Origin: Alnus glutinosa
Taxonomy: Eukaryota; Streptophyta; Magnoliopsida; Fagales; Betulaceae
Assembly: GCF_958979055.1 (NCBI RefSeq)
Contig: NC_084886.1
Coordinates: 7,206,154-7,270,153 of the forward strand
Direction of reading: 5' to 3'
Length of the DNA stretch: 64,000 bases
Shown one piece after another: positions 23,613-34,199 of the stretch; the first letter of the stretch is position 1, and each line of letters starts with the position of its first letter. Under the pieces are notes generated by a model. It did no database searches and was not told the DNA's origin. It saw only the letters and a program-made list of their open reading frames with translations. The position numbers and the translations under genes were made by a program.

Positions 23613-23851
23613 ATAATGGCACAGATCTGAAGGGAATCAAATAAAAAAAAATCAATTTTATTTACTAATTTTAGGGATAATGACACTTTCTCTCTACAAA
23701 TATTAGTATCTTTTTGTCACTTATTTATAAAAATTTTACTCAATGCATCTTAAATTATATTTTAAAATTTTAGTATCAGTTTATCACCTTCGTTCAAATT
23801 CAATGGATAAATTGAATAGAAAAGTACGTAAAATGATTAAAAGAGTCTTCA

Positions 23852-23903
<52 letters not shown>
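23578..23903 (+). repeat. Two (AT)n microsatellites
   Basis: AT runs at about 23578-23607 and 23857-23903, separated by AT-rich unique sequence with no coding signal. Confidence 0.85.
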
Positions 23904-23908
<5 letters not shown>

Positions 23909-23994
23909 CCAACCCATTTTCAAATGCTTTTCTTATTGGTTTTTAATATAAAAGTAGAACGTTTTTATCTCTAAATAGATGTAAAAAAAAAAAA

Positions 23995-24176
23995 GAGTAA
24001 TGCTACACATCATCCTCTTGTCCACCTTTTATCCTCTCAAAATTAATGTGGCTCTTAAAATCATCATTGGATCAAAATTCAATAATGATCTATCATAAAT
24101 TCAATGGTGATTTTAAGAGCCATATCAAATTTGGGAGGATAAAAGGAGGACAAGGGGATGATGTGTAGCATTACTC
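23995..24176. mobile_element. MITE with perfect GAGTAATGCTACACATCATC ends
   Basis: GAGTAATGCTACACATCATC at the left is exactly inverted at the right end (finishing TGTAGCATTACTC). The pairing extends to about 29 bases. The interior is itself an inverted repeat around AAAATTCAATAATGATC. Poly-A on both sides hides the target duplication. Confidence 0.9.
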
Positions 24177-24756
24177 AAAAAAAAATATGTTTATTAAGAA
24201 TAATTTAATAATTTTACATTTTTTTAATAATTTAATAATTAATTTGAATGGAGGGGACAAAGTAATAATGCTGAAAAATTAACGGTGACTACCCACACTT
24301 AATTATTATTATTATTATTTTGCTATGTGTGGTGGTTACTGATCAAGGATAGCTCAATCATTCTTTCTTTTTTTTTTTATCCTTTTTTTTCTTAATTTTT
24401 TGAATTTTTATTTAGTGGCCACAACTATTAAATGGCATAATTAATGACACAAAGAGTTATCAGACCACGTCGGAGCTTCACGACTTCACGTTTCGTTGGG
24501 TCACAAATCACAAGGTGGGCAGATCCCATCGTAGTAAGACTAATGCGGATGGGTTCCGTAATTAGAGCACATAATTGCCAACTGCCCAGTGCCCACCGAG
24601 GAGTGGTTATCTCTAATTGCAACATTAAAGTATCTTTGGGATGAGAGGACCAAACGTGATGTTGGACCAGATAAAGGTTTTTAGCCAAAGATGATCCAAG
24701 TTGATGGTTTGGTAAAATTTTGAAAAAAATTGTTTTGGGTTTTGAGTTTTGAAAAA

Positions 24757-24804
<48 letters not shown>

Positions 24805-25012
24805 AAAATGATTTAGTGAAGGTCACATTTGAAATAAGTGTTCAATGTGGGATTTACGAAGTTGTCGGTCAGTCCTAGCAGCCAAACGAAGTGGACGGAC
24901 CACGGTCATCCTGGGTCAGGTGGCCACCACACTAGCCAATATTATTTTTCAAAAAATAATACTAATTTTTTTTACATTTAACAAGATAGCCTCAACATCT
25001 AAAAAAGAAAAT

Positions 25013-25069
<57 letters not shown>

Positions 25070-25172
25070 CTAGCCACATATCTGTTGCTAATGTTCCCTG
25101 CTGATGCAGTTTAGGGGAAGACCTCAGTTTTTCATATAGGATTCCGTGATGTGATTATAGATTTTTGTGGGT
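24177..25172. other. Intergenic region upstream of the BAHD gene and the 25-kb transposon nest
   Basis: It contains ATT repeats (24302-24318), a T-rich tract near 24370, a run of about 40 A (24760-24800) and a GA microsatellite (25018-25064). The minus-strand frame at 24430-24700 is open but unrecognised; I do not call it a gene. Confidence 0.5.
25018..25064 (+). repeat. (GA)n microsatellite
   Basis: About 23 GA units. Confidence 0.92.
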
Positions 25173-25912
25173 TCACTGACTCAGACTCCCTGATAGAAGA
25201 GATGGGTGGTGCCCTTCCTCTTTAGATGTCATTACATGGAGAAGTATTGGCCAAGGGTGTTCAAACGGTGCGATTATAATCGCTTTAAAATCACTAACCG
25301 CTTATAACTGCTAATCGCTTATAACCGCTAGGCGAAGGCGGTTAGCGATTATAGGGTTTTAAAAGCAGTTATTTATAACCGCTAACCGCTTATATATATG
25401 TATATATATATATATATATATTAAAATATAAAAATTAAATATTTCAAAACCTGGAGGGCGTCCGACGTCATTTTGGGCATTGCTAAATGCCCAAAACGAC
25501 GCCGTTTTTTGCAACATATGATTCATATATATTCATCGTTTACTCTTTTAGGTTTAGGGTTCAATACTTCAGCATGTTTTTTTCCTCACCTCTCTCTGCC
25601 GGCTGCCGCTCGCCCACGAGTCACGACGCCAAGCCTCTGCCTCTCATCTCCCTTCCACTCTCCACGACGCCCAGCCTCTACCTCTTCGCCCATCTCGTCT
25701 TCGCCGCCGCTTGTCTCTGCCGTTGCTACACTGTAAGCTTCTCCACTCTTTCTCAATTTCTCTCGCTTTCTTACGCTTTTGTCTCGGCTTTTTTGGGGTG
25801 TGTTGTGTACTGTGTGAGTGTGTGGGATTTTGATTTAGGGTGTCACTGTGTGCGATTTTTATTTGTTTTAAGGTTTCATTTTAGGAATTCGGTTTTTCAT
25901 TTTGGGTTGATT

Positions 25913-26115
25913 CACTACAAAAAAAATTGTTTTTTGCCACTTGCAGTTCGCCACGTGTACGGTCACTGTACACGTGGCGAACTGTTGGCCACGTGCAAGT
26001 GGCCACGTAAATACACGTGGTGGATCCGGGTGGCACTAACTGCACAGTTGGCCGCGTGTATTTTAATACACGTGGCTAAGTGGCCACGTGTATTAAAATA
26101 CACGTGGCTAAATGT

Positions 26116-26152
<37 letters not shown>

Positions 26153-26681
26153 GTGCGCGGGAATTGTCCCGCGCGCCTCCCTGTACCAATTTTGGCCACG
26201 TGGCCAAATTCTTGATTTATATTTTAAATATATATATATATATATATAGTGTACAAATTTTCAAAAACAGTTGGCCACGTGTATTAAATACACGTGGCCA
26301 ATTGTAAATATAAATATAAAAAATTATAAAAAAAAAATATAAATATTTTAGCTACGCGTATTTATTACACGTGGCTAATTGGCCACGTGTAATTAATATA
26401 CGTGGCCAATTGCAAATATAAACATAAAAAATTATAAAAAAAATATAAATATTTTAGCCACGCGTATTTATTACACGTGGCCAATTACAAATATAAATAT
26501 AAAAAATATAAATATTTTAGCCACGCGTATTTATTACACGTGGCCAATTAACCACGCATATTAATTACACGTGGCTAACTGTCATCTAGCCACGTCTATT
26601 TATTACACGTGGCTAATTGGTCACGTGGCTACAGTAACGGCTACTGTAGCCACGTGGCTAATTGCATGTTTTTTTGTAGTG
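25913..26681. mobile_element. Nested CACTA (CMC) non-autonomous element rich in CACGTG
   Basis: It starts CACTACAAAAAAAATTG and ends TTTTTTTGTAGTG, with ATT on both sides (25910-25912 and 26682-26684), the 3-bp duplication expected for CACTA elements. The 769-bp body has about 18 copies of CACGTG, mostly as facing pairs (GGCCACGTGTATT / AATACACGTGGC), plus AT runs. It has no coding capacity. Confidence 0.9.
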
Positions 26682-27049
26682 ATTTTAAACTTTGTGATGG
26701 CTACTGCCTACTGGTATATACTATATATTGTATAATGTTCTAAATATATATGTTACTCTGAACAATTCCATACAAGTGTTTAATAACTTCTATTTGTAGT
26801 GATGAGTTTAGCCTTTGTAATTTCTCATTTTTGAAGATGTTGTGTATTCAAATGCCGGAGAATATAATGAAATCATTTTATTTTGCTGTTTGGCATCCAG
26901 ATGCAATCCTGTAGATCAATCAATTAACCTGGCTTTAGTTAATCAATGTATTTGGAGCCTCCCAGTAAATATATTAACTAAAGCTTATTCTTTTGTAGAT
27001 GGCGCTCAATCAAGGACCGAAGCATACTTGGACCTTATCTAATTAATTT

Positions 27050-27620
27050 GATTGTAATGTTTTGGTTTTGGTTATTTGGAATTGTAATTTTTTGGTTTTG
27101 AATTTGGTTATTTTGGATTTGTAATGCCTTGAAGTATTTGGTTATTTGGATTTATTTGGTTTTGGAATTTGGAATATCTATGTGGTTATTTGTTTTTTTG
27201 TAATTTTTTTGTTTTGAATTTGGTTATTTTGATTTGTATTGCCTTGGAGTATTTGGTATTTGGATTTGTTTGGTTTTGGAATTTGGAATATCTATGTGGT
27301 TATTGGATTTGTAATTTTTTGGTTTTGAATTTGGATTTGTATTGCCTTGGAGAGTTGGGAGTATTGGTTATTTGGATTTGTTTGGATTTGGAGTATGTGG
27401 ATTTGTTTAGTTTTGAAATTTGGATCATCATCACAACTGCATGATGATTATTATTTAAGATGGATTATTTGCTGTAGAATTCTACATTTTTAAGATGGAT
27501 TATTTGCTGTAGAATTCTTTTGAGTTTCCACATGAGTGGTAATGTGGTATTTGTAATTCTTTTGAGTTTTCACATGAGTGGTAATGTGGTATTTGTCAAA
27601 GTTGCCTTGTGTGGATGATT
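27050..27620 (+). repeat. TTTGG-rich tandem repeats inside the hAT element
   Basis: Phrases such as TTTGGAATATCTATGTGGTTATT and GTATTGCCTTGGAG recur at roughly 116-base spacing (27168 and 27286). Further on, GATGGATTATTTGCTGTAG (27460 and 27493) and CACATGAGTGGTAATGTGG (27530 and 27572) each occur twice. Confidence 0.75.
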
Positions 27621-28465
27621 TGGTTGAGTTGCCTTGTGTGGGAGATTAGCCGTTGGTGCCTCACTGCCTTGTATGAATATTTGCCTTGTACAATTTTGTG
27701 ATGCCTTTGAATTTGTGGTTGGTTCATTATAGCTAATTAGCTATCTATATTTTTCAGATTTGTTATTTGTTTGTGTCTTAGTGTTTTGGATTTGTAATTT
27801 TGTATTTAGATTTGTTAATTTTGTACCAAATAGCAAAAGGCCCAAAAAGTATTAATTTTTTTTTTTTGAAAAAATTAAATATGTACAAAAACCGGCTCAA
27901 AACCGGTGTAAACCCGACCCAAAACCGGAATTCAAAAGCGGTTTTAAAACCGCCGGTTATTAAGGTAATAACCGCTAACCGGCGGTTATAAAAATAGCCG
28001 CCTCCTTCTATGCGGTTAGCGGTTGCGGTTGCGGTTGGTAAAAAAAAAATAACCAGCCGGCGGTTAGCGGTTTTAACCAATAACCGCCGGTTATAACCGC
28101 TTGAACCCCCCTAGTATTGGCAACTCTAGCTTTGCAGTTTCTTGTGCTTCCATGCTAAATGCAGGCTGAGTGGGACCTTCTAATTGATTAACAAATCTTG
28201 TAAGCTTCGCTGTGGCATCCTACATGTGTTATAACAATCTAATTCAAGGAACATATCAGTAAATGAGAGACAAATTTTACTGCCCTACTAAAAATTGGAA
28301 GTGGAATAACATATGTTGAATGCTCTTAACCACTATAAGAAAAATTACTAACTAGTTTCTTCCCCAAGTCCATTCAAACATCCAATGGACATAAGTCTAG
28401 AAATTCCCCATCCATTGCCGGCCTCCATAAACTCTTTTTCTTATCGATGCTAAAAGAAGATGACC

Positions 28466-31037
28466 TGTAATAACTCTGATCCTCTTTTGATGGTAGGATG
28501 GATGGTCAATTGCTATATATGAGATTGGTTTTAAAAAGAAAAAAAAAATAATTATACTAAATATCTTATTATTTTATTAAATACCCACTTTTATATTAAG
28601 TACCCACTTTTATATTTTATTAAATACTTGCTTTTGCATTTCATAATTTTATGTTAAGATTGCAAGGTAATAGTACCTTGTTTCTTCTTCCTTATAACCT
28701 GCTAAAACCGATATTTGCTTTTCTTTTTGTTGACTTGCCTCCTCCTCCATCAAGTCCTATTGCTTACTCCTCTGTTATGCCTTTGCTTGTCTTCTTTTAA
28801 TTTAGTTACAGAATGTTTCCACCCTAGTTGGTTCTTTTATGATTTCTTTTTCTTTTCTTTTCTTTTGTTGTTTCTCTATTAACAGTAGCATCATGTCATG
28901 ACCCATTCTTTTCCTTCTCCTTTTTATGTCTACCCGTAGTAGGTTCCTTTGTCCTCGATTATTTATTGTTTGTCTTTTCCTTTCTCCTTCATCTGATCCG
29001 TAGCAAACCTCCTGTAGCCTTGTTGTTGACTTACTTTTGGGTGGTATGACAAAATGTTACCCGTATATGAGGGGGCTGCCCTTAATAAATGTTACCCGTA
29101 GATGAGGGGGCTGCCCTTAATAAATGTTTCTTGCTTTTCTTTTCTGGCCGTGATGGCCATAGTGTGCTTTTAATAATTTATTTTAATAATATGTATAATT
29201 TGTGATATTTAAGTTTATCAAAATTACAATACTATATTTTAATATAGGTTGACATGTGTTTACAAAAAGTAAAGAGACTGGTGTTGATTAGTCCTATTAT
29301 ATATTTTAAGGAGTTACTTAACAACCTATAATATTTTCGGTAATTTATATGTATATATATATAATAAGGTCTGTCTTCACAGCACATGCAACCTCTTTTC
29401 ATATTTTATTAACCACATGAAACTTCATCAACTTTCATGACTCAATAGAAAGTATTTCTTATGACATTTGCCTTTATTGAGTCCTATTTCAAATAATAAA
29501 AATGTTATTTCTTATTTAATGGTTTAATTATTATTCCGTTAATGTCGTTAAACATACCTCGGAAACTTATTCTCAATAGGCTAGCAAGACGAACCGTAGT
29601 AGTGTCTGGATATTTTCTAGTAACGAGTATGCAGTATTAATTTGTTGGAACCTATACTCAAGTGACTAGCTAGCTGTCAAGGAATTTGCCTTAGCTATAT
29701 TCGGAGAGGTAAGTAGATCCTCTACCCCTTCTAAAATTGTTTCACGTCATATTATTTCATCAATTATCTTTTAGCATAATTGTGAATAATTGTTTTATTT
29801 ATGTATTGCAAATTTACCTTACGTACTTAAAAGATTTCTAAAGAGTGTTGAAATGAGAAGTCTTTGTGGAAAATATACTTTTGAAATCCGAAATTTGTTG
29901 AGGAAAGTATTAGTATGAAATACATTCCAATATAGTAAATTCTTTATTTTCTTAAAGTTCTCGATATGGGGAAATCACTACTTTTAAAAAGTGATGAAAA
30001 AGAGAAGCGAATAATTGTAAAACCCTCATATGCGTTGCCCCTAGATATACAAGAAAAGTGAAAGAATGAGAAAAGTTTTATGCAATAAATAATGAGAAAG
30101 GTTTTGTGAGATAAGGGTACGTGTGTGGAGGAGATTATTTTAGCCCCATAGATATTGACAGAGATTCACAGAGGATTAAGCTCGGTACCGTTGCTTGAAA
30201 TGGAAGCGCACCCGCTGAAGAACGTTGAGAAGGCGGTAATCCATCTCTAGGTCATGCTAAGTGCACTTTAATTAATTAGCTGACGGGGCAGGCATGCGGC
30301 CACAATTACCTGTCATGGTCACAGCAAAGACCGCGCAACCCTAAGTACACATGGCGTAATATTGTACATGGACCCTATTATGAGAAATCAGTTTTTCGCA
30401 TATATGAATAATTACATGTTTCAAAGGAAAGAATATGCTTTAACTTGGTTTTATTGAGGATTGTATTGCATTTAATTAGCGATATGAGATAAAGAAGTGT
30501 ATGAAGGATTTTCAAGAAATTCAATTTTTGAAAAGGGGTTTTAAAGAAGAAGGTTTATCTTGTTTAAGTAGTGATGTGTTAATTGTACCTTGGAATGCTA
30601 CAAAAATAAATTGTTAAGTAAAGGGTTTTAAAGAAAATGAATTTAACCCAACTATTTTCTAGTTGGGGATTTACTTACTGAGTCTTTCGGCTCATTCAAT
30701 TTTACTTTTGTTTTCAGGTGATCAGGAGTTCAGTTTAGGAGGCCGGAATGGGGGCAAGGTTAATTATTAAGTCCATTTAAGCTGCATACGTTTTCATTTT
30801 TATAATAAGTGCATGGGCACGATTTTAGGATGGTTACTTTTTAATAAAGAATGATCGTTATATTTTTGGTTTACAACAAAACTTTTCCGCAATTTTATGA
30901 AGTTTAAAATTTGATGTTTTTATTCTATCATGCATTTAGCATCACATGTAGAAATTGCTCGGTAAAAACTTTGAAATCTTTGCGCCTCTGAAAGAGTAAA
31001 TTGACAATCCTACCCTTTTTGGGCCCGGGTTGTTACA
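28466..31037 (+). mobile_element. Solo LTR, probably Ty3/Gypsy, 2.57 kb
   Basis: TGACC flanks both sides (28461-28465 and 31038-31042). The unit starts TGTAATAAC and ends GTTGTTACA, giving the TG...CA termini of an LTR with short inverted ends. The phrase TTACTTACTGAGTCTTTCGG with a following CAGGTGATCAGG near 30670-30730 resembles the 3' part of Gypsy LTRs, giving plus orientation. No gag or pol frame is present. A single LTR from recombination is likelier than a complete element. Confidence 0.75.
29052..29126 (+). repeat. 35-bp tandem repeat within the solo LTR
   Basis: Two near-identical units start AAATGTTACCCGTA and contain GAGGGGGCTGCCCTTAAT, with one base difference (TATATGA against TAGATGA). 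Confidence 0.9.
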
Positions 31038-31329
31038 TGACCAATTCAAATATGAAAATATATACCAAGTAGCATATCTATTAAAAAAAGAAAAAGAAAA
31101 AAAAAAGACCATATCTTAACCTGAAACTAGAATAAAAACATTATTCAATTGATCTGGGTAAAAAGAACTGAAAACCTTGGGCCTTTGGTCTGCCTAAACA
31201 GAAACCTAGTAAAAAATTCAACAAACCTGAATCCACGTTTTATTCTTTCCTCAGTTCTAAGTACCCAAAGGAGATGGCTAGTTACTGATTATGAACAAGG
31301 ACGCTTTATAGTTTGTAACACTCACTTTG

Positions 31330-33645
31330 CTAACAACAACAATGACAAGAACAACCGTGACAACCCCATGGGCACCAAGAAAGGAAAGGAAACCAATATT
31401 TGGGAGTTGAATTTGTTGAAGCCATTTTGGGGGCTGGTGGCTCCTGATGTTGCTTCTCTCCATCTGTCTCGAGAGAATCACTTATTCCCCCTTCATCCAA
31501 ACTGCAGTGATCCAAAACAGACTAGATCAATGTGTTTGTATGGCTTAAAGACACTATAGAGTGTACAATAATGTACATATCATTACAAATCAAGAAAACT
31601 GGGGAAAAAAAAATCAAAGGAATATAAGAAAACTAATAGATTATTATTTATCCAACAAACCTAAGCTGATAGAAAATAGTGAAGCTAAGCTAATAAGAAA
31701 TGATGAAATAAATCACTTGATCTATAGTCTAACTCTCGCTTGAGAATGAATCAACAGGTGAAATATTTAACTTTTTAAATGGAAGGTAGGGTGGAATCAA
31801 GATTCAAACTCAAAACCACCGGTTTTGATATGATGCTTTATTACTACTTATTCCAAAACCTAAATTGATTGGAAATGTCGACTTTAATCACTTAATCATT
31901 ATTTTGACTAATATAAACTACAACAAATGAGTTAAAAGACTAGGGGGGAAATATGTAGAAGAAGGATAAATGTGTTTTCAATTGATGCCTGTCATGCAGT
32001 TAATATAGGTAAAGAGAGGCATACATGGTAGAAGAATAACAACACAATCTTTTTTTGCTACAGTTCCAACAGTAGCAGAACGCCCAGCTACAATTCGAAC
32101 AGTAGCAGCTTGGCCATGTACAGTAGCGGAACGTCCAGCTACAATTAGAACAGTAGCTGCTATGCCATGTACAGTAGCGGAACACCCAGCTACAATTAGA
32201 ACAGTAGCACGATGTCCATGCACACTTCTTCTTTAATTTCTGCATCACACAAAGGGTACATTCCTCATTGACGGAGTACTAGGTTTGGTAACCTTTCTTT
32301 TTAAGTATGATGCAAGTATCATACATACATATGCGGAGAAAAGTAGTAATATATAGTTACATGCAAACAGACATACACCTCAGTCTAGAGGCATATCTAT
32401 TGCAACTCCTCTCACTACAAGTCTACATACATACATATATTTGTGAAGCGAGTATGAATGTATATGAGCATGTTTACAATAGATGTGATAGAGTGAAAAA
32501 ACACAAGCACTTCCAACGTAAGAAGAGAAATGTGCATCCAAAGACGTTAAAGAATGAACATAGGCTTACTTGGGGAAAGCAAATGAGCGTGCACTGATAC
32601 CACTTCCATCTGAATGGTGGGAGAGGCTAGAGGAATTCAAAGATGTTGGAGTTGGCAAATTTTCTTCACTTTGAGCTTGCGCACTTACTCTTTCTGCATC
32701 CTTAACAGTCTCATCAGCCACTACAGTAGCTCCAGACTGTTCCTTACCTATTTTGATATTCTCTGTGTCAGTTGCAGCCACTGGAACTGGAGGGTGTGGG
32801 CTGAGCATGATCGACTCTTTGGAGAAACTATTGTTCCCTATGTGAATGCTAAATAATGATTCATTGGAAGCAACACTCCATTCCATTGGTGTTGTGGATT
32901 TACTTATTGCAAACACGGAAGAGGGAATCCTATCAGGATCATATCCTCCTGACTGATCCATCACTTGTATCTGAGGAGATTGTGTCAATGGCATACCATG
33001 CGCCACTAATTCATGGGTTATATCAGAAACTTGAGAAGTTGATGTGGGACCTGGAGAGACATTGTCCTTTTCTTCTGATATGGAAGATCTGTTACTGGAA
33101 ATATCACTTTCATCTTTTAATGCTCGCTGACTATCTTCGTCAGGATCAGGGAAGGAAGCAATTTGTGCTCCAGACTTGTGGATTTCATTTTTATCTATTT
33201 GGACGAGATCTTCCAATGACAAGTCTGATGAAGATGAAGAAGAAGAAGGCCCTAACCTTTTGGCTAGGGTATGTGGATCGCCTTGATCATTAACAGCATC
33301 CTCTTGATGAATAGATGAATGCCTGAAGCTATCACTCCCATCGATAACATCTGCATGCGTTTCTGAATGCTTACTGCTTGAAATCCTGTCTATAACATTT
33401 GAATGTGCTTCTGAATGCTTACTTCTTCCACTTCCATCACTAACCTCTACATGTGTTTCAACAAACCTACTGCTTTGTCTACCGACGATGAGATATGGAT
33501 GTATTTCAAAATATTGTTTACTGCTTCTGCTACCATCAAGAACCTCTGGATGTGTTTCTGAATGCTTACTGCTGCCGCTTCCATTAGTGATCTCTGGATG
33601 TGTTTCCAAATGCTTACTGCTTCCACTCCAATGTTCCAATTCCAT
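31330..33645 (-). CDS. Serine-rich plant protein with cysteine-rich C-terminus, function unknown
   Basis: Two exons on the minus strand, 32570-33645 and 31330-31501, join in phase 2 to give about 415 aa. An acceptor at 33648-33649 lies two bases before the ATG at 33643-33645, so translation may start at the head of this exon after a 5' leader intron; an upstream coding exon cannot be excluded. The N-terminus holds about seven imperfect 16-residue repeats built on SGSSKHSETHPEV. The middle is Ser/Asp/Glu rich with a poly-Ser run. A conserved block TPMEWSVASNESLFSIH follows. The last exon ends YWFPFLSWCPWGCHGCS and CHCCC. This architecture recalls a plant family sometimes annotated as gar2-related, from memory and weakly held. 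No enzyme domain was seen. A GC-richer segment at 36813-37200 with a donor (TTTCAG/GTAAAA, minus) could be its 5' leader exon; the Copia element would then sit in the leader intron. Confidence 0.72.
32069..32221 (-). repeat. 51-bp tandem repeat, three units, in the intron
   Basis: Units start at 32069, 32120 and 32171, each beginning ACAGTAGCRGAAC and containing CCAGCTACAATTMGAACAG. The 51-base period keeps all frames open on the minus strand, but joining it to the upstream exon is frame-inconsistent or meets a stop, so I place it in the intron. Confidence 0.88.
33298..33645 (-). repeat. Coding minisatellite, about 48-bp units
   Basis: About seven imperfect units encode variants of DGSGSSKHSETHPEV. 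In DNA the phrase GGATGTGTTTCTGAATGCTT recurs at 48-base steps with substitutions, more diverged toward 33300. Confidence 0.8.
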
Positions 33646-34199
33646 CACTGAAATTATTGACAACATTAAGGTTCCAAAGGTCTAATAATAATATATCTAC
33701 TTTACTTTGCAATGAAGAATTGCAAGTCAACTGCGTTTATGAAAGAAAAGCCAAAGAAAAAAAAAAAAGCATGACGAGAGTCTCACATGTATGATACACT
33801 TACATTTTTTGTTATGAGCAGCAAGAATTAGCCAACTTCAAAATTAAGGAAAGGAGGAAAATCTAAAGGGATGAGTAATCAACCGACAAACAGAAACTAA
33901 TGCAACATCAAGCGGCTTATTTTACTAATAAGCACGTAAGCAAAACATGAAAATGAGAAACTAATGCTTCATTTAATAGAATTAATGGTCTTCACTCTTT
34001 CTAAGAAAGAAAGCAAACCTTTTAGAAAAAAATCACAATTATGAACAATTCAAATGAAAGGGTTAAACTCCTAAAACTAACAACTAAGATATATCAATTA
34101 CATTCATATATAAAAAGTTAAATTTACCCATCTAAAAGGACTGGAAGCTCCTAATTAACCGTTGGTACCCTAGACTAGGAAGTTTTGCAAGCTAATCAT

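Larger units (their letters stand above)
25252..28113. mobile_element. hAT-superfamily element, 2.86 kb, non-autonomous, 8-bp target duplication
   Basis: The direct repeat GTATTGGC flanks the element at 25244-25251 and 28114-28121. Terminal sequences are CAAGGGTGTTCAAACGG at the left and, inverted from the right, TAGGGGGGTTCAAGCGG. Both ends are crowded with AACCGC / GCGGTTA sub-terminal repeats. The interior has a GC-richer leader-like stretch (25480-25740), a nested CACTA element, a short acceptor-plus-ATG segment near 26998 starting MALNQGPKHTW, and TTTGG-rich tandem repeats. No transposase frame was seen, so it is an internally deleted derivative. Confidence 0.88.
25173..28449 (-). pseudogene. 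Remnant of an unrecognised gene split by a hAT element
   Basis: On the minus strand an acceptor (CACATGTAG) at 28220-28221 opens an exon-like frame from 28219, starting DATAKLTRFVNQLEG and reaching the insertion point at 28114. With the 8-base duplication counted once, the frame continues without a stop on the other side of the transposon (25243 to 25173), through LLHVMTSKEEGHHPS, to TGA at 25173-25175. A further exon-like segment at about 28449-28350 reads IDKKKSLWRPAMDG and then EFLDLCPLDV before an in-frame TGA followed by MDLGKKLV. I do not recognise the family. Upstream exons were not found; a solo LTR begins 16 bases beyond this segment. Some or all of this may be chance open frame. Confidence 0.45.

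Noticed and set aside
25487-26215. 242-codon open frame
   Set aside because: It runs across the boundary of the hAT leader and the CACTA element and includes AT repeats, so it is not a gene.
29052-29126. CRISPR-like repeat
   Set aside because: Only two adjacent 35-base units without spacers, inside an LTR of a plant genome.
31149-31559. Plus-strand open frame of 136 codons
   Set aside because: The opposite strand encodes the phase-matched Cys-rich last exon of the serine-rich protein. The plus frame has no family features.
32000-32248. Cys/Trp-rich peptide from the 51-base repeat as the last exon of the serine-rich gene
   Set aside because: The upstream exon ends in phase 2. Joining at the nearest acceptor gives an immediate stop, whereas the exon at 31330-31501 joins cleanly.
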